Origin: Heterotrichella gracilis
Lineage: Eukaryota > Sar > Xanthophyceae > Tribonematales > Xanthonemataceae
DNA: 64,000 bases
Assembly (NCBI GenBank): GCA_032358255.1
Contig: JAULBX010024405.1
Span: 1 to 64,000 of the forward strand
Direction of reading: 5' to 3'
The position numbers and the translations under genes were made by a program. The first letter of the stretch is position 1. Every line of letters starts with the position of its first letter. Below are positions 44,501 to 55,836 of this stretch, piece after piece. The notes under the pieces were generated by a model. It saw nothing but the letters and a program-made list of their open reading frames with translations, did no database searches and had not been told where the DNA came from.

Positions 44501-44938
44501 GGTGTTGGGCCAGGCGGGGTGGTGCACACAATTGGCGCGCACCGGGCATGCGAGTGCACACATGCGGATGCATCACCGTGATCTAGCAGCGGGTTTGGCA
44601 GGGCAATGGCGTTTCCAAACCACCAGAAACTGCGCGGTAAGGGATACGACTGCAACTATCAAGAGTGCTGCACGCATGGTGCGTGTTTCGCGCGTGTGCA
44701 GACCAGCATGCATGGAGGGTGTCGTCCAGGCGGGACCGCCCACCGTACTTCAAAACTAGCCGATGAAGCACCCACCTGACGAAGTTACTGAGGATACGCT
44801 CGATGCGGTAGACAGTCTGTCAAGGACGACCGGCATCGCGTGTGTGCCTGCGCTGTTGGGCTGCATCTGTGGTGGCAACTCAAAGTGACCTGACCGAGAC
44901 ATACTGGAGTTTCGGTGGGGCCCATCGGGTCGCTGCAT
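38590..44938 (-). CDS. Four-helix membrane protein of unknown function (complete, 10 exons, 759 residues)
   Basis: Exons: 44938-44776, 44440-44358, 43695-43504, 42648-42479, 42147-41888, 41622-41473, 41001-40785, 40483-40330, 40033-39740, 39186-38590. All phases agree. The N-terminus (about 1-145) is soluble, Ser/Thr-rich and polar. Four hydrophobic segments follow at roughly 177-200 (VTCVLCLWLVTAGAWAWNLL), 212-232 (LVAAGVQAGAGIALTFIYW), 250-272 (WWHGVAWGLAGQAAYCGWMV) and 296-322 (ANSALWIAAALVALYTWLLV). The C-terminal 430 residues are Pro/Ser/Gly-rich with SPFD repeats. Tetraspan topology with cytosolic tails is likely; I do not recognise a family. There is no signal peptide. I chose the ATG at 44938, as the frame further upstream offers no earlier ATG nearby. 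Confidence 0.8.
39640..43880 (-). repeat. Exon echoes within the membrane-protein gene
   Basis: Copies seen: 39640-39692 (3' end of the exon 40033-39740), 40635-40705 (middle of 41001-40785), 41331-41400 (3' half of 41622-41473), 42807-42867 and 42983-43040 (parts of 42648-42479), 43270-43366 (3' part of 43695-43504), and about 43858-43880 (5' part of 43695-43504). All are on the parent strand and decayed. Confidence 0.85.
42255..42348 (-). repeat. Chimeric echo joining pieces of two exons
   Basis: 42255-42318 copies about 42062-42124 (exon 42147-41888) and 42319-42348 copies about 42524-42553 (exon 42648-42479). The join lies at a shared CGTG. The piece therefore fuses internal parts of two neighbouring exons without the intron between them. 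Confidence 0.8.
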
Positions 44939-46464
44939 CTTTCCTAGTTTGAACAACAAGCTATCCTATGACGAAACAAGCAAGTGACATAGTATTCTTG
45001 CTTGTATGGTTGCGTTTTGCTACAATAGCTTGCGTTTATGGGCTTGGAAGTAGGCAGAGGAAAGCTATACGAGGGCTTGTACTGGAGCGATTTGGGCGAA
45101 CCGGCCCTTTGGCTGGTACAGCTTTGGTACAATCTGCGTCATCGATGACGCATTTGGAGCGGAAATGGCGCGAGCGAAGCATCCCCAAGACAGATGTATC
45201 CCAGGGATTATGCATATCTCTGGCAGATGTTTCATATATGTCCCTGGGACTATATACTGGGATAGAAGCGATCAGAAGTGCCGCTTGAATGCCCACTTTC
45301 TCCGAGCAAACCGCAGCAAAACGTTTTGACGTAGCTTCTTATCCTACGAAACAAGCTTGTTCCTATTAGCACAGCCCTTTTTATCCGTCCTATCGGTGGT
45401 CAGAACAAAGAGTCCCGGTGAGCTCTGAGCTGCAGTGGAGATGCCGAGGTCAGCGTTTGGCTGGACCACTGACTTCCCGCGCTGACATGCCGCAATGGCA
45501 GTACCATCCTGCTGTAATAGCCACCGTTGTGGGGGCTAACTGCCAGGCCAGCACCCTTCCCATATAGCCCATCAAAGTTGGGTGGGAATAGCCTGCACCT
45601 CAGGACCTGCCCGTCAATGGTGGCAAGTGGGCCCTGGGTGCACTGACCTAGCTAGCCCATGGCCATAACTGGCACAGGTTGCATGCAGCAAGTCGCCATG
45701 AAGCCACCCGATAGCGACACCCACAAAGCAAGCAGCTGCAAAGGTTCTGTTACAAAAAGGATTGTGGCAGTGTTCAAGTGTTATGACAGTGTCTACAAAA
45801 CCAATGCAATAAAGCCGCAGACTAACAGGCTACATCCCAGTGGGTTCTGCCACAACCATTTATTATTGGCTCAGTTAGTACATCCCTCCTGCTGGAACCT
45901 TTCTTGCAACCTCCTAACACAGCGCCTCCTGACATCACCAGGAACTGTTTCAAAAATGCCTTGCCTGCTCCACCCATGCCAAGGCTTCCCAACGCCAAAC
46001 GAGGCGCACCCACCAACCCCCTTCCCCCGCAAACTGACCTACCCGGTACGTGCCCCATCAGAGAAAGGGCTCTCATATCGCCAAGGACTCCGCCCCTACA
46101 CACAGCATTCCACCGCGCACAAGGCATGGCGGCTATCCCCACTGCCCATGCCCCACAAGAACCAGGTGGCACAACCATACCCCCCCCCCACCACCGTCAC
46201 ATCCCCATTGCCAACATAATAATACGTGCAGCAGCCCTCTGAAACTGTGCTGGGGGCACCATCCAACACCCTAAACCCTAAAACTGTGCTGGGGGCACCA
46301 TCCAACACCCTAAACCCTAAACCCTAAAACAGTGCTAGGGGAACCATCCAACACCCGTCCATACCCACCCAACCCCACCACCCGCCTGCCCCAACGCCAG
46401 CACACGCACAAGCACATCCAGAGCCCCCACTCCTGCTCCCACCCACCCCCACACCCCCCACCGC
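44939..46464. other. Spacer upstream of the membrane-protein gene and downstream of MED25
   Basis: It holds the promoter of the gene starting at 44938 and the MED25 3' end. A plus-strand open frame at 44968-45288 has no recognisable domain and I do not call it. The 39-bp repeat at 46242-46365 is the only clear structure. Confidence 0.5.
46242..46365. repeat. 39-bp tandem repeat carrying telomere heptamers
   Basis: Three copies of AACTGTGCTGGGGGCACCAT followed by CCAACACCCTAAACCCTAA, immediately downstream of the MED25 stop. The unit contains CCCTAAA itself. Confidence 0.9.
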
Positions 46465-47977
46465 TCACTGCGCCAGGCCCAGGGCCTGCATGGGTATGAG
46501 GAAGGCGTGCAGGCCGGTGGGGAGCTGGTCCTGCGGGAGGTTGGGGTCGGTTTGTCCCACCAGCATCACCAGGCACTGACTCAGCCCCCCCCCACCGGTG
46601 CGCAGGTCCACTATGGCTGCCATCTTCTGGTTGGCCATCTCCTTCATGAGGGTCTGCAAGGGTGGGGGGTGAGTGTGGAGAAGGGCCAAAAATTTATTTT
46701 TATTATGAAGGAACTTTGTTAGTTGAAGTAGAGGTTTAGACGTGTGTGTGTGTGTGGCTCAGCAGCCCTGCAGGCGGTATGTGTTGGGGGGATGGTAGGC
46801 CGTTTTATATGGATGGGGGTGGGGGGTATTTGGGTGCGCAGGTCCACGATGGCTGCCATCTTCATGATTCATGTTGGCCATGTGCTTCAGTAGGCCCTGC
46901 TAGGATAGGGTGTGGGGTGTGCTGGTGTGTGGTGGCTCGATAGGCAGTATATGTGGGGTTGTGTGGCAGGCCATATTTATGTGGAGGGAGCTCACCACCA
47001 AGAACTGCGGGGCGCGGACCGCAAATGCTCCTGCAGCTTGCTCGCCACCTGCCAACACCTTTCCGACCCTCACACTAGGCCCTCCCCTGACGATACACCC
47101 ACCCTTTCCCCCACCACCTCCACCACCAACCCCCGCTCCCCTCACCTTGCCCCGCTCCTCCCAGCTCACCACCTGGAACTGCATGCGCGGGGCAGTCCGC
47201 AGGTGCTCCTGCAGCTTGGCCACCACGTGCTTCTGCAGCGTGAGCTTCACAATCCCCCCTCCCCTCCCCTTCCGGCCCTCCCCTAGATTCTCCCCCCTCG
47301 CCCGCACTAAACCCCGTCACCCCCACCAACCCCCTCTCCTCACCTTGCCCCGCTCCTCCCAGCTCACCACCTGGAACTGCATGCGCGGGGCGGTCCTCAG
47401 GTGCTCCTGCAGCTTGGCAACCACGTGCTTCTGCAGCGTGAGCTTGACAATGTCCATGCGCTGGGGCCAGGAGGTGGCGGAGAGGGCGACCCGCTCGTCC
47501 TGTCCTATGCACACCGCGTCGAGTAGCTTCTCCCCCTGTTCCTTGCGCAGGGCGCGCGCGGAGAGGTACAGCGGGCCCTGCCACATGCGCCGGTGGGGGA
47601 CTGCGCGGGGGGTTGGTGGGTGAAAATAGGGACAATATGGGCACATGCAGCGGTTGTGGGGGGGTAGGAGGCGTGAGGAGGGTGGGACACCAAGTTGAGT
47701 AGCTTCTCCCCCTGTTCCTTGCGCAGGGCGCGCGCGGAGAGGTACAGCGGGCCCTGCCATGTCGCGGTGGGGGGCTGGGCGGGTGGGGTAATGGGTGGGG
47801 GGGTGGCACGTGCGCAGGTGAGTGGTTGGATGGGGGTGAAATTCAGCTTTTGGGAGGGGGATTGTTACGTGCAGCGGTGTGGTGATGCATGGATGGGGGG
47901 CGGGCACATTCATGCACATCAGGCACCCACCCTTCGCCTGCTGGGCCATTGCGGGGGCCGCCATCATCCCCTGTTGT

Positions 47978-48012
<35 letters not shown>

Positions 48013-51000
48013 CACCAACTGCTGCTGCTGCTGCTGCTGTGCTAATTGCTGCTGCTGCTGCTGCTGCTGTGCCATCTGCTGCATCTGTTGCTGGTGCTGC
48101 TGCTGCTGTGCCATCTGCTGCATCTGTTGCTGGTGCTGCTGCATCTGCTGCTGCTGCGCCAGCTGCTGCTGCTGCTGGTGGGCGGGTGGGTACTGCAGCT
48201 GCTGCTGCGCGTGGGGGGGTGGGTACTGCAGCGCGGCTTGCTGCTGCTGCTGTTGCTGCTGTTGTTGTTGCATCGCTTGTTGCTGTTGCTGCTGCATAGC
48301 CTGGTGCTGTAGCATCTGCTGCTGCTTCTGCATGTTGGCGGCCAGCATGGGGGGCTGCATCATCGCCATACCCTGCACAAGGGTTTGAAAAAGGAGGTCA
48401 AGCCATGGGACTGACCGGGTTGACATACAACAATTTCAAGGGAAGAAGAGCACGCCCTAGGCAAGGGTTTCAGGCGGGGTCACACCAAAGAACATACCCT
48501 GGACAAGGGTTTCAGGAGGAGTCAAAGCATGGCACACATGAGATACCCTACACAAGGGTTCCCAAAAGGGTTTTCAGAAAGGATTTCACTGACTACTTGT
48601 GAGTACAGCACCGCTGAACCGTCGTGACACTCTTGTACACACCCTTTGCACCCTTCGCAGGGTTTCCAGTCTCCTCCACCCACCTGCATCCCCGCCTGCG
48701 TCATCATCGGCCCCGACATCATCGGCATGCCCCCTTGCGCGCCCCCCTGCAGCAGCTCCCCTGACCTCCCCTGCACACCCCCATACATCGCCTGCTGCTG
48801 CTGCTGTTGCTGCTGTTGGGCCTGCTGCTGCGCCATTTGCTGCTGTTGTTGCATAGCCTGTTGTTGCTGTTGCTGCTGGATGGCTTGCTGTTGCTGTTGC
48901 TGCTGCTGTTGTTGCGCCAGCTGCTGCTGTTGTTGGACCAGCTGCTGTTGCATTGCCTGCTGCTGCTGCTGGAGCATCTGTGGAGGAAGGGGTGGTTGTG
49001 GGTGTGGTTGTGGTTGTGGTTGTGGTTGTGGGTGTAGTTGTGGTTGTGGTTGTGGATGTGGGTGTGGGTGTGGGTGTCAATGGACGCATGCAGCACATGG
49101 GGAGGAAAGAGGAAAAAGGCGGGGGTGAGGTGGCACCCCAGATGAGCGACGCACAGAGATGTGGCAGGGGGAAACGGTATATTACCACGGTTCAAATAAG
49201 GTAGTATGGTCACAGAAGTGATGCATCAAAGTCCTCCTGGGTAGGGTTTGCATTGCTCACCTGCGCATGTGGCATCGCCTGGTTGACCCCCCCTGGCATG
49301 AGCTGTGGTACTTGTCCCCCCTGCTGCGCCCCAGCCATGGGTGGTGGCTGCAGCTGCGCCCCCACGCTCACATTCATGTTACCTCCCTGGATGGGGCCTG
49401 CATCCAACCCACAGCCACACTCAGCAATACAATTACGGGCATAATATCATTAAATAATGCCAATTACAATTTCTCATGTATTAACAGTTGCAATTGCATT
49501 GGCACGTAGAAGACGAAATGCATTTTCTTTTCAACTGTCCTCTTTATGGGCACATTAGTGAACACCACCAGAGTCTGTTTATTGGTGTTTACAGAAATCA
49601 GTTTAGCATCTTAAGTAGCAAACTAAGTAACTAACTAACTATCTTAAATAGCAAAGGTGGAGCTCTTTTGGCCTCTCTCATTCATAGCTGTTTTAGTAAG
49701 CTAGGTGAATTCTTGCAACAACACCTCCAACGGTCTCATGAGCCCGGGTTGGCTCCCTCTTGATTGCCTCTAACTTTCTGTGCTTTCTGTAATTGCTGTC
49801 GCATTTTTCACCAATATACGTACAGTCACTTTCATGATCCCCGAACGAAACCCGCACCCCCCTCCCATAGCCATTCACACGCACAGCCATAGGCACTGTC
49901 ACAACCCACAACTGGCAGTCACAGCGCTGCTGCAATTGCCCTTTACATATAATACAGGGCTGGTTGGCGCAAGGCATGCATGACTGACTGCTAATCTGGC
50001 TTTATCGCTGGAACGCATGCAAATAAGTAAGTAAGTGTGATATAGGGCATGAATGGACAGTCCCTGCGCACACACCTTGCATCCCCGGGACCATTCTGCC
50101 AGGGGAGGTCCTTTGCATCAGCGGCTGCGCACCACCCCCTTGTCCGGATCGCTGGAGGGGGGGCGAGGGTGCAACCTGGGGAGGAGGGGGGAGAGGGTGG
50201 TTTGGATCGAGGAGGGGTGCCGGTGATGCTGAGGTTGGGTGGATATGGAGCACAGGAATGTTTGGGTAAAGACGGAGCTCAAAAGCCTGATCCTAATCAG
50301 CTCAAAGCACCACATGCGGAAATCGAATGAAAACACTCGCCCATGCACAGCACCCAGCTTCCCACTCGTCCCTCCACCAACCACTGCAAGCACCCTCCAT
50401 AACCCCCACACCCACCACCACCACCACCACCACCACCCACCAGAGCACCAGCATGGGACGAGACCATGCTCCCAGGGGAGGTAATCCCCCCACCACCCCC
50501 TGCGGCTGCGGCTGCTGCGGCGGCGGCGGCCGCGGCTGCCTTGGCGAGCTGAGCTTTGGTTTGTTTGCCCTTGCCCCCCCTGGGGGCAGGGGCGGTGGTG
50601 GCGGTGGCGGGGGGCGTGGCGGTGGCGGGGATGAAAGGGGAGCCTGGTGAAGGGGAGCGGGGGGTTTAGGGTTTGAGGTTTGGGGTTTTGGGTTTAGGGT
50701 GTGGCGGTGGCGGGGATGAAAGGCGAGAATGGTGAGGGGAGCGGGGGATTTAGGGTTTGAAGTTTGGGGTTTAGGGTTTAGGGTGTGGCGGTGGCGGAAA
50801 TGAAAGGCGAGCCTGGTGAGGGGAGCGGGGAGGTTCAGGGTGTGTGGTTTAGGGTGAGAGGTTTAGGGTGTAAGGTTAGGGTGTGTGGAAGAACCTCACA
50901 CCATGGGGCAAGCCATTGGCGATGCTGTGAGCTACCGTTCGGCGCTGCATTGGGATGAGGATTCCACCGCGTGCGCAGCTTGTGATGCACCGTGAAGTGG

Positions 51001-53909
51001 TATGCGATGCGGTGCAATGCGATGCGATGCGATGCTGCCACACAGCAGTTTGCCTGTGTCCGCACCCCTATCAAAGCAGAAATTTTAAAGAGAAGAAGCC
51101 CTACCATGGCAAAGGCACCATAATAAACCCCAGTCCCGCAACCAACCCTTAAACCCTGACCACGCCCCCAGACCTGTATTACAGGCGTGGTCCTTAGTCC
51201 TGCAATAACCCTAATCCCTGACCATGGCCCCTACCGTAGCGAGGAGACGACCCATACAGCGGCGAAGGCACCGGGTGGGTGCCCGGCTCCCCCACGCTCC
51301 CGGGACCCCCGGCACCACCACCGCCGCCCCCTCCATTCTGCACCCCAGCCACCGCGGGCGGGGCCGCAGCAGCCGCAGCCACATACGACCTCTGCTGCTC
51401 CCGCATGATTTCAATGAGGGCAGTGAAAGAGGGAGAAGCCATGGCCATGTGGTTCTTGTTGAGCGGGAAGTTGCAGGCCCTGATGCGCGCCTTGTGCTCG
51501 ATTTCGGAGCCACCGTTGGGGTCCTGTGGGTGGGTAGTAATTTCAGTGTACAAATTTTGCAGGTTGATGTTCGTAGTGCGGTGGTGTCTGCTGTTTAGGG
51601 TTTAAAGTTTGAAGCGGGACATGCCACGCACATCTCCAGGACGCTTCGACCCTGTCCCAACCCTAGCCCAAATCCTAGCCTCAAACTGCAGCCCCAGCCC
51701 TACCCCCCCACGCCGCAAAAATCCCCGCCAGCAGCGACGGATGCATGCGTGGCACACTTTCAAACCCGGACGCAAACCCTACCCCAACCCTACCCAGACC
51801 CTAGATCGTTACCCTACCTTCCACGCTGCAAAGTACACCGCCAGCAGCGGTGGGTGCACGCGCGCCCCACCTAATCCATACCCTAACCCAAACCCTAGCC
51901 AAACCCTAGATCAAAACCCTACCTTCCACGCCGCAAAGTACACCGCCAGCAGCGATGGGTGCACACGCGCCAGAGCTACAAACATGAGCCAAACCCTAGT
52001 CAAACCCTTAGCCAGACCCTACCTTCCACGCCGCAAAGTACACCGCCAGCAGCGAGGGGTGCATGCGCGCCACCGTTGCAAAGGAGAAGAGGGATAGGCC
52101 GATGTTGGATGTCTTGAGCACCCCCGCCAAGTCAGCCCATGTGGCCATGTGGGGCAGGTGGGACTGCGGGGTGGGAGGAGGGGGGTTAGGAGGGAGGAAA
52201 AGAGGTCGGGGGTGCTATACCATCAATGGTGAGAATCTGACCTTGTGGCAAATTCGAGTAGGGCAAGGTGGCTGCAGAGGTGACAAGAGCAACCACCCAT
52301 AAATGCATTTCTAATTTTAGATATCAACATTATGTAGCCTGAACAGATGCGCTGGTTCAGGGAGAGGAGTGTAGCAATGACGATGGAATTGCCCCCAAAA
52401 TCTCCCATATTCCTCCCCCAACACAGACCCGCCACCATCCCACACCCCCCCACCTTCTCGCATGCGGCCGCGTATGGCCACGTCACCGACAGCCTGTGGG
52501 CCTCGCTGATGGACACGAGCACCACCTGCGCAGGGTGGGAGGGGTGGGTACAGGTACAGGTACAGGTACAGGTACCTTCTATTTTGGAAACATTCTACAC
52601 TGTCACATTACTTTCTTTTAATTTGGTGGTGGGCACTGACAGGGCCCCCACGGGTGTGGCCGGTGGGGAGGTGTGAAGGTGTGTGTGTTGCTCTGATGTA
52701 CCCACCAGCACAGCGCCTGCCTGGTATACCCCATCACAGTGCAACCCCCCCCTAGGAAACCGGACTTTAGAATATAAGCCACGCCTCTCAAGGCACACAT
52801 GGGCAGGTGGAACAGGTACAGCGCCTGCGCCATGGCCTCTCCCCGATTCATCCCAAACAGGGATCCTTCACGACAGAGGAAACGCCAAGGAAAACCACCA
52901 AAAAGGCATGCTCTGTACCAGCATTCACCCCTCCTCACCTGCTGCTGCGCCCCCCCTTCCACCGTCAGCTGCGTGTGCAGGTGGAAGAGGTACAGCGCCT
53001 GGGCCATGGCTTCAGCCAGTGCCATCCCCTCAGTCCCCCACACCAAAACCCCTCCCCCCTTCCCCCCAAAAAAAATTCAGGAAAATTCAGGGGGGAAAAA
53101 CTGCTTTAATAGATCACTCGACTGGGTGCATCCCTGGCCCCACCTGCTGTTGCGCCCCCCCTTCCACCGCCAGCTGCGTGTGTAGGTGGAACAGGTACAG
53201 CGCCTGCGCCATGGCCTCGGCAAGCGCCGTCTCGCAGCGCCCGCCACCCGCCATCACACATCCGTCCAGCCATTGCCTGAATTGGGACAAGTCGGAGGTC
53301 CAGGCGGAGGAGTCGAGGTGGCTCAGGCTGCGGAGAGGTGTGTGGGGTGTGTAAGGGGTGTGTGCGCGGATGGTATTCACCCTTGAAGGTGGTTTGGTTT
53401 GGTGCCTCCAGGTACTTAGTGTGCACCTGGAAAGACCCTCCACCCTCTAACCCAAGCCGTCCAACCCAAACCCTCCACCTCGAACTCTGAGCCCTACAAG
53501 CACAGCCCTGCATCCCTGGGTAGCTTGGCAGGTCGCCATACAAGCCTAAGTGCATGCCATACTCACCTGTATGGAGAGCGCGTCTGGAAAGCCATCAGTA
53601 CCATCTCAAACCTGCCCAGCTGCCCCGCATCCAGCGCTTGCATCAGGAAATTCAAACCCGTGTGGTGCGCACCTCAAACCCTAAACCTTCTACCCCAAAA
53701 CCCTCACCCCTCCACCCAAAACCCTACCTGTATGGCGAGCGCGTCTGGAAGGCCACCAGCGCCAGCTCAAACCTGCCCAGCTGCCCCGCATCCAGCGCTT
53801 GCAGCAGCGGCTCCACGTACAGGGTGCGCAGCTCACCCCAGTATGGCGGCATGGCTGCGCTGCACTCCAGCAGCAGCACCAGGCGCAGCTTGGAGGGGTG
53901 GGTGGCCAT
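46465..53909 (-). CDS. MED25: Mediator complex subunit 25 (complete, 12 exons, 829 residues)
   Basis: MED25 links activators to the Mediator-RNA polymerase II machinery in the nucleus. Exons: 53909-53728, 53327-53144, 52525-52454, 52163-52023, 51523-51235, 50643-50441, 50175-50076, 49397-49261, 48977-48684, 48372-47931, 47600-47344, 46653-46465. All phases agree; stop TGA. The N-terminal von Willebrand A domain (about 1-195) has LRLVLLLECSAAMPPYWGEL, FELALVAFQT, SAWTSDLSQFRQWLDG and GGGRCETALAEAMAQALY, all typical of MED25. A Gly/Ala/Pro-rich linker follows, then two glutamine/methionine-rich exons (437-682). The C-terminal ACID-like domain (about 683-829) has QGPLYLSARALRKEQGEKLL, SWPQRMDIVKLTLQKHV, MQFQVVSWEERGK and MANQKMAAIVDLRTGGGG. 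Length matches plant PFT1/MED25 (about 836). Start ATG at 53909 precedes the domain by only ten residues, as in the family. Confidence 0.95.
47950..48330 (-). repeat. CAG/CAA (poly-glutamine) repeat in MED25 exon 10
   Basis: Long runs of CAG and CAA encode Q-rich sequence with interspersed M, L and A (for example QQMQQMAQQQQ). On the other strand this produces spurious Cys- or Leu-rich frames. A second block is at 48795-48975 in exon 9. Confidence 0.95.
48990..49078 (+). repeat. GGTTGT/GGTGTG hexamer microsatellite
   Basis: GTTGTG units repeated about fourteen times in the intron upstream of MED25 exon 9. Confidence 0.9.
49955..50035 (+). mobile_element. LINE 3'-end fragment with (GTAA)n tail
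   Basis: TTGGCGCAAGGCATGCATGA and CTGCTAATCTGGCTTTATCG, then GGAACGCATGCAAATAAGTAAGTAAG. This matches the LINE end family and lies in a MED25 intron. Confidence 0.55.
50660..50880 (-). repeat. About 85-bp tandem echoes of the 5' edge of MED25 exon 6
   Basis: The acceptor and first codons of the exon at 50643 (GSPFIPATA) are repeated near 50703-50750 and 50787-50832, separated by TTTAGGGTTTGAGGTTTGG-type blocks. Here the telomere-like heptamers are clearly part of the repeated unit. Confidence 0.85.
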
Positions 53910-55836
53910 GGCGGGGGCTGCGGGTGGGGTGGTGGGGGCGGGTGGGTGGTGGTGGTGCGCTGTGGTGTGGAGGTACAGAAGTGTGTGGTGGTGGTGGTGG
54001 TGGGAGTGGTGGTGTGTGTGCAGGCAGTGAAACAGCTTCTTCAGCTAGCCAAGGTGGTTATGCAGCCACCACACAGACGCAGCTTGGAGGGGTGGGTGGC
54101 CCTGGTGGGGGCTGCGCGGTGGTGGTGGTGGTGGTGGTGATGGGTTGTGCACTGGGGGGCAGTGTGTGGGGGAGTGGGGTGTCCGAGTGGGGTGGGTGGT
54201 GGCGCGGTTTGGTGATCATGAGCAGGTGGGTGGGTGGGTGGGTGCAGGACGGTGGTGTGTTGAGGTGGAGGTGCGATGCAGCGAGGGGGGAGTGCGTGGT
54301 GGTGGTGGTGGTGGAAGCGCTTGTGCAGAGCCTGGCGATGGATCAGCTCTTTCAAACCAAAGTTGACCAGTAGCCAACACAGAGCTTCCTTACATGTTCC
54401 AACCTTCTCAGGTGGCTCACTCCCCCTGTCTTATGGCCATGGCTTGGGCCATCCCAGCTTGTGCCCCAGCCAAACACTCCAGCATTCCACAGACTGTTGC
54501 AAAAGATGAAACGCCGTAGATGTGACGCTGGAGTTTGCAAAAGTAGGTAACAATCAAGACCGACTATTGATCCCTGGGTTCAGCCAGTGGGTCCAGACAA
54601 CTGGGAGAACAAAGGCTTGGAGCTTGGAGCTCCAAAAGGCGTTGCCAGATAAGACACGCCCAGGTTGGTGTGCAAGCTTGGTAATTTTGACGATGGGTGA
54701 ACCTTACGAAAGGCTTTGCTGAACAGCGCAACTGATGCCACTCTTGGTGGCAACGTTTCAAAGAGGAAGATTGAAGCAAAAGGCAGACGAGCAAGCCAGG
54801 GCTTCGAAAACAGCTATGTCCTGCGGTTGAGCTTGCAGAGACAAGCTCTTCACCGTCGCCCACTGACGCAATAACGGGCCATATGCATGCATGCACCAAT
54901 CATCGGATAGTCTGCCGTTCAGGAAGACCTGGAGTTCCTACACATGCTCTTAAGGACCAAAACGAAGCATAGCTATTATTGTCGAAACATGGCCCGGATT
55001 GCGTCGACAGGAAGGCAACTATTTATTTATCAGATCTTTTAAATCATTGACTTCAATATTGTTTCTCTTTTTATGGCAAAAACGTGGTCCCTTCACTTCA
55101 AGTATTTTTTGGCAGCACTTTTGGCAGAATATAGAAGCCTTTCAAAAAACCCAAAAACCCAACACCACACGCCAGCAGTGCACTGTTGAAGAACAGAGAC
55201 AGCCGGGCAGCACTCAGACTGGTGGAAAATGGCGTGGGCCGTGTGGTAACAAGGGCATAGCACCTTAGCAGCATAGCCTCATTCATGAGGAGGAACACGC
55301 CTAAAACTCGCCCTGTTGTGTGTGTTGTGCCTGGCTGTCACCTGTGGGCGTTTTCTTTCTTTCGTTGTCAGTGTCTGAGTCTTTACTAGTGAACGATTAA
55401 TTGGCAAGCAATTGCCTGTCACAAAAGGCATCGGACCATATCCAATGATAAATGCGAGTCCAGTGGGCGAGGTGAAAAGGGTGATACCATTTGTATGTAG
55501 CAAGCAAAAGATATTTGCACCGCAGCCAGATCCGGTGCGTGTGTCATGCACATGGATAAAGAGTATAGGTAGAAAGAAAGAAAGCGTATGCACGAAGGCG
55601 GGGGTTAAGGAACCACTAGCTTGCACCATGGCACCGCAATGCAAGACTTGAGGAAAATTCAACACTATTGTAGAAAAAAAGGCACCAAAAGGCATAAATA
55701 AGGTAAATATGGCGACAATAGCAACTACAACATACTCATTGCCAGCAAGTCAAGGCAGTGGTTGTATGTATTATATATCCACAGTATTGCGCAATCCTGA
55801 GTACACGTCAAGTAGTGGCAACGAATATATGAAATC
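53910..55836. other. Spacer between MED25 and the glycosyltransferase gene
   Basis: 53925-54330 is GGT/GTG-rich and contains the MED25 exon 1 echo at 54060-54110. From 54350 to 55836 I see no conserved coding sequence. A minus-strand hydrophobic open frame at about 55690-55280 has no recognisable features. Two short GAAA runs occur near 55573. Confidence 0.45.

Larger units (their letters stand above)
46835..54110 (-). repeat. Exon echoes within and beside MED25
   Basis: Copies seen: 54060-54110 (5' end of exon 1, start codon changed to AGG), 53557-53640 (3' half of exon 1), 52925-53025 and 52800-52850 (3' half of exon 2), 51920-51975, 51815-51872 and 51700-51755 (3' end of exon 4, HPSLLAVYFAAWK), 47695-47760 (5' part of exon 11), 47155-47255 and 46990-47060 (3' part of exon 11), 46835-46905 (5' part of exon 12). 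Some, such as 47155-47255, stay open and near-identical and could be mistaken for real exons. Confidence 0.9.

Noticed and set aside
44968-45288. Plus-strand open frame of about 106 codons as a gene
   Set aside because: No recognisable domain, no homology I can see, and no start context.
47879-48388. Long Cys-only or Leu-only plus-strand frames
   Set aside because: They are antisense readings of the CAG repeats encoding MED25 poly-glutamine; the same holds for 48646-49128.
55280-55690. Hydrophobic minus-strand frame downstream of the GT61 gene
   Set aside because: No membrane-protein family features and an overlapping frame on the other strand; likely chance.
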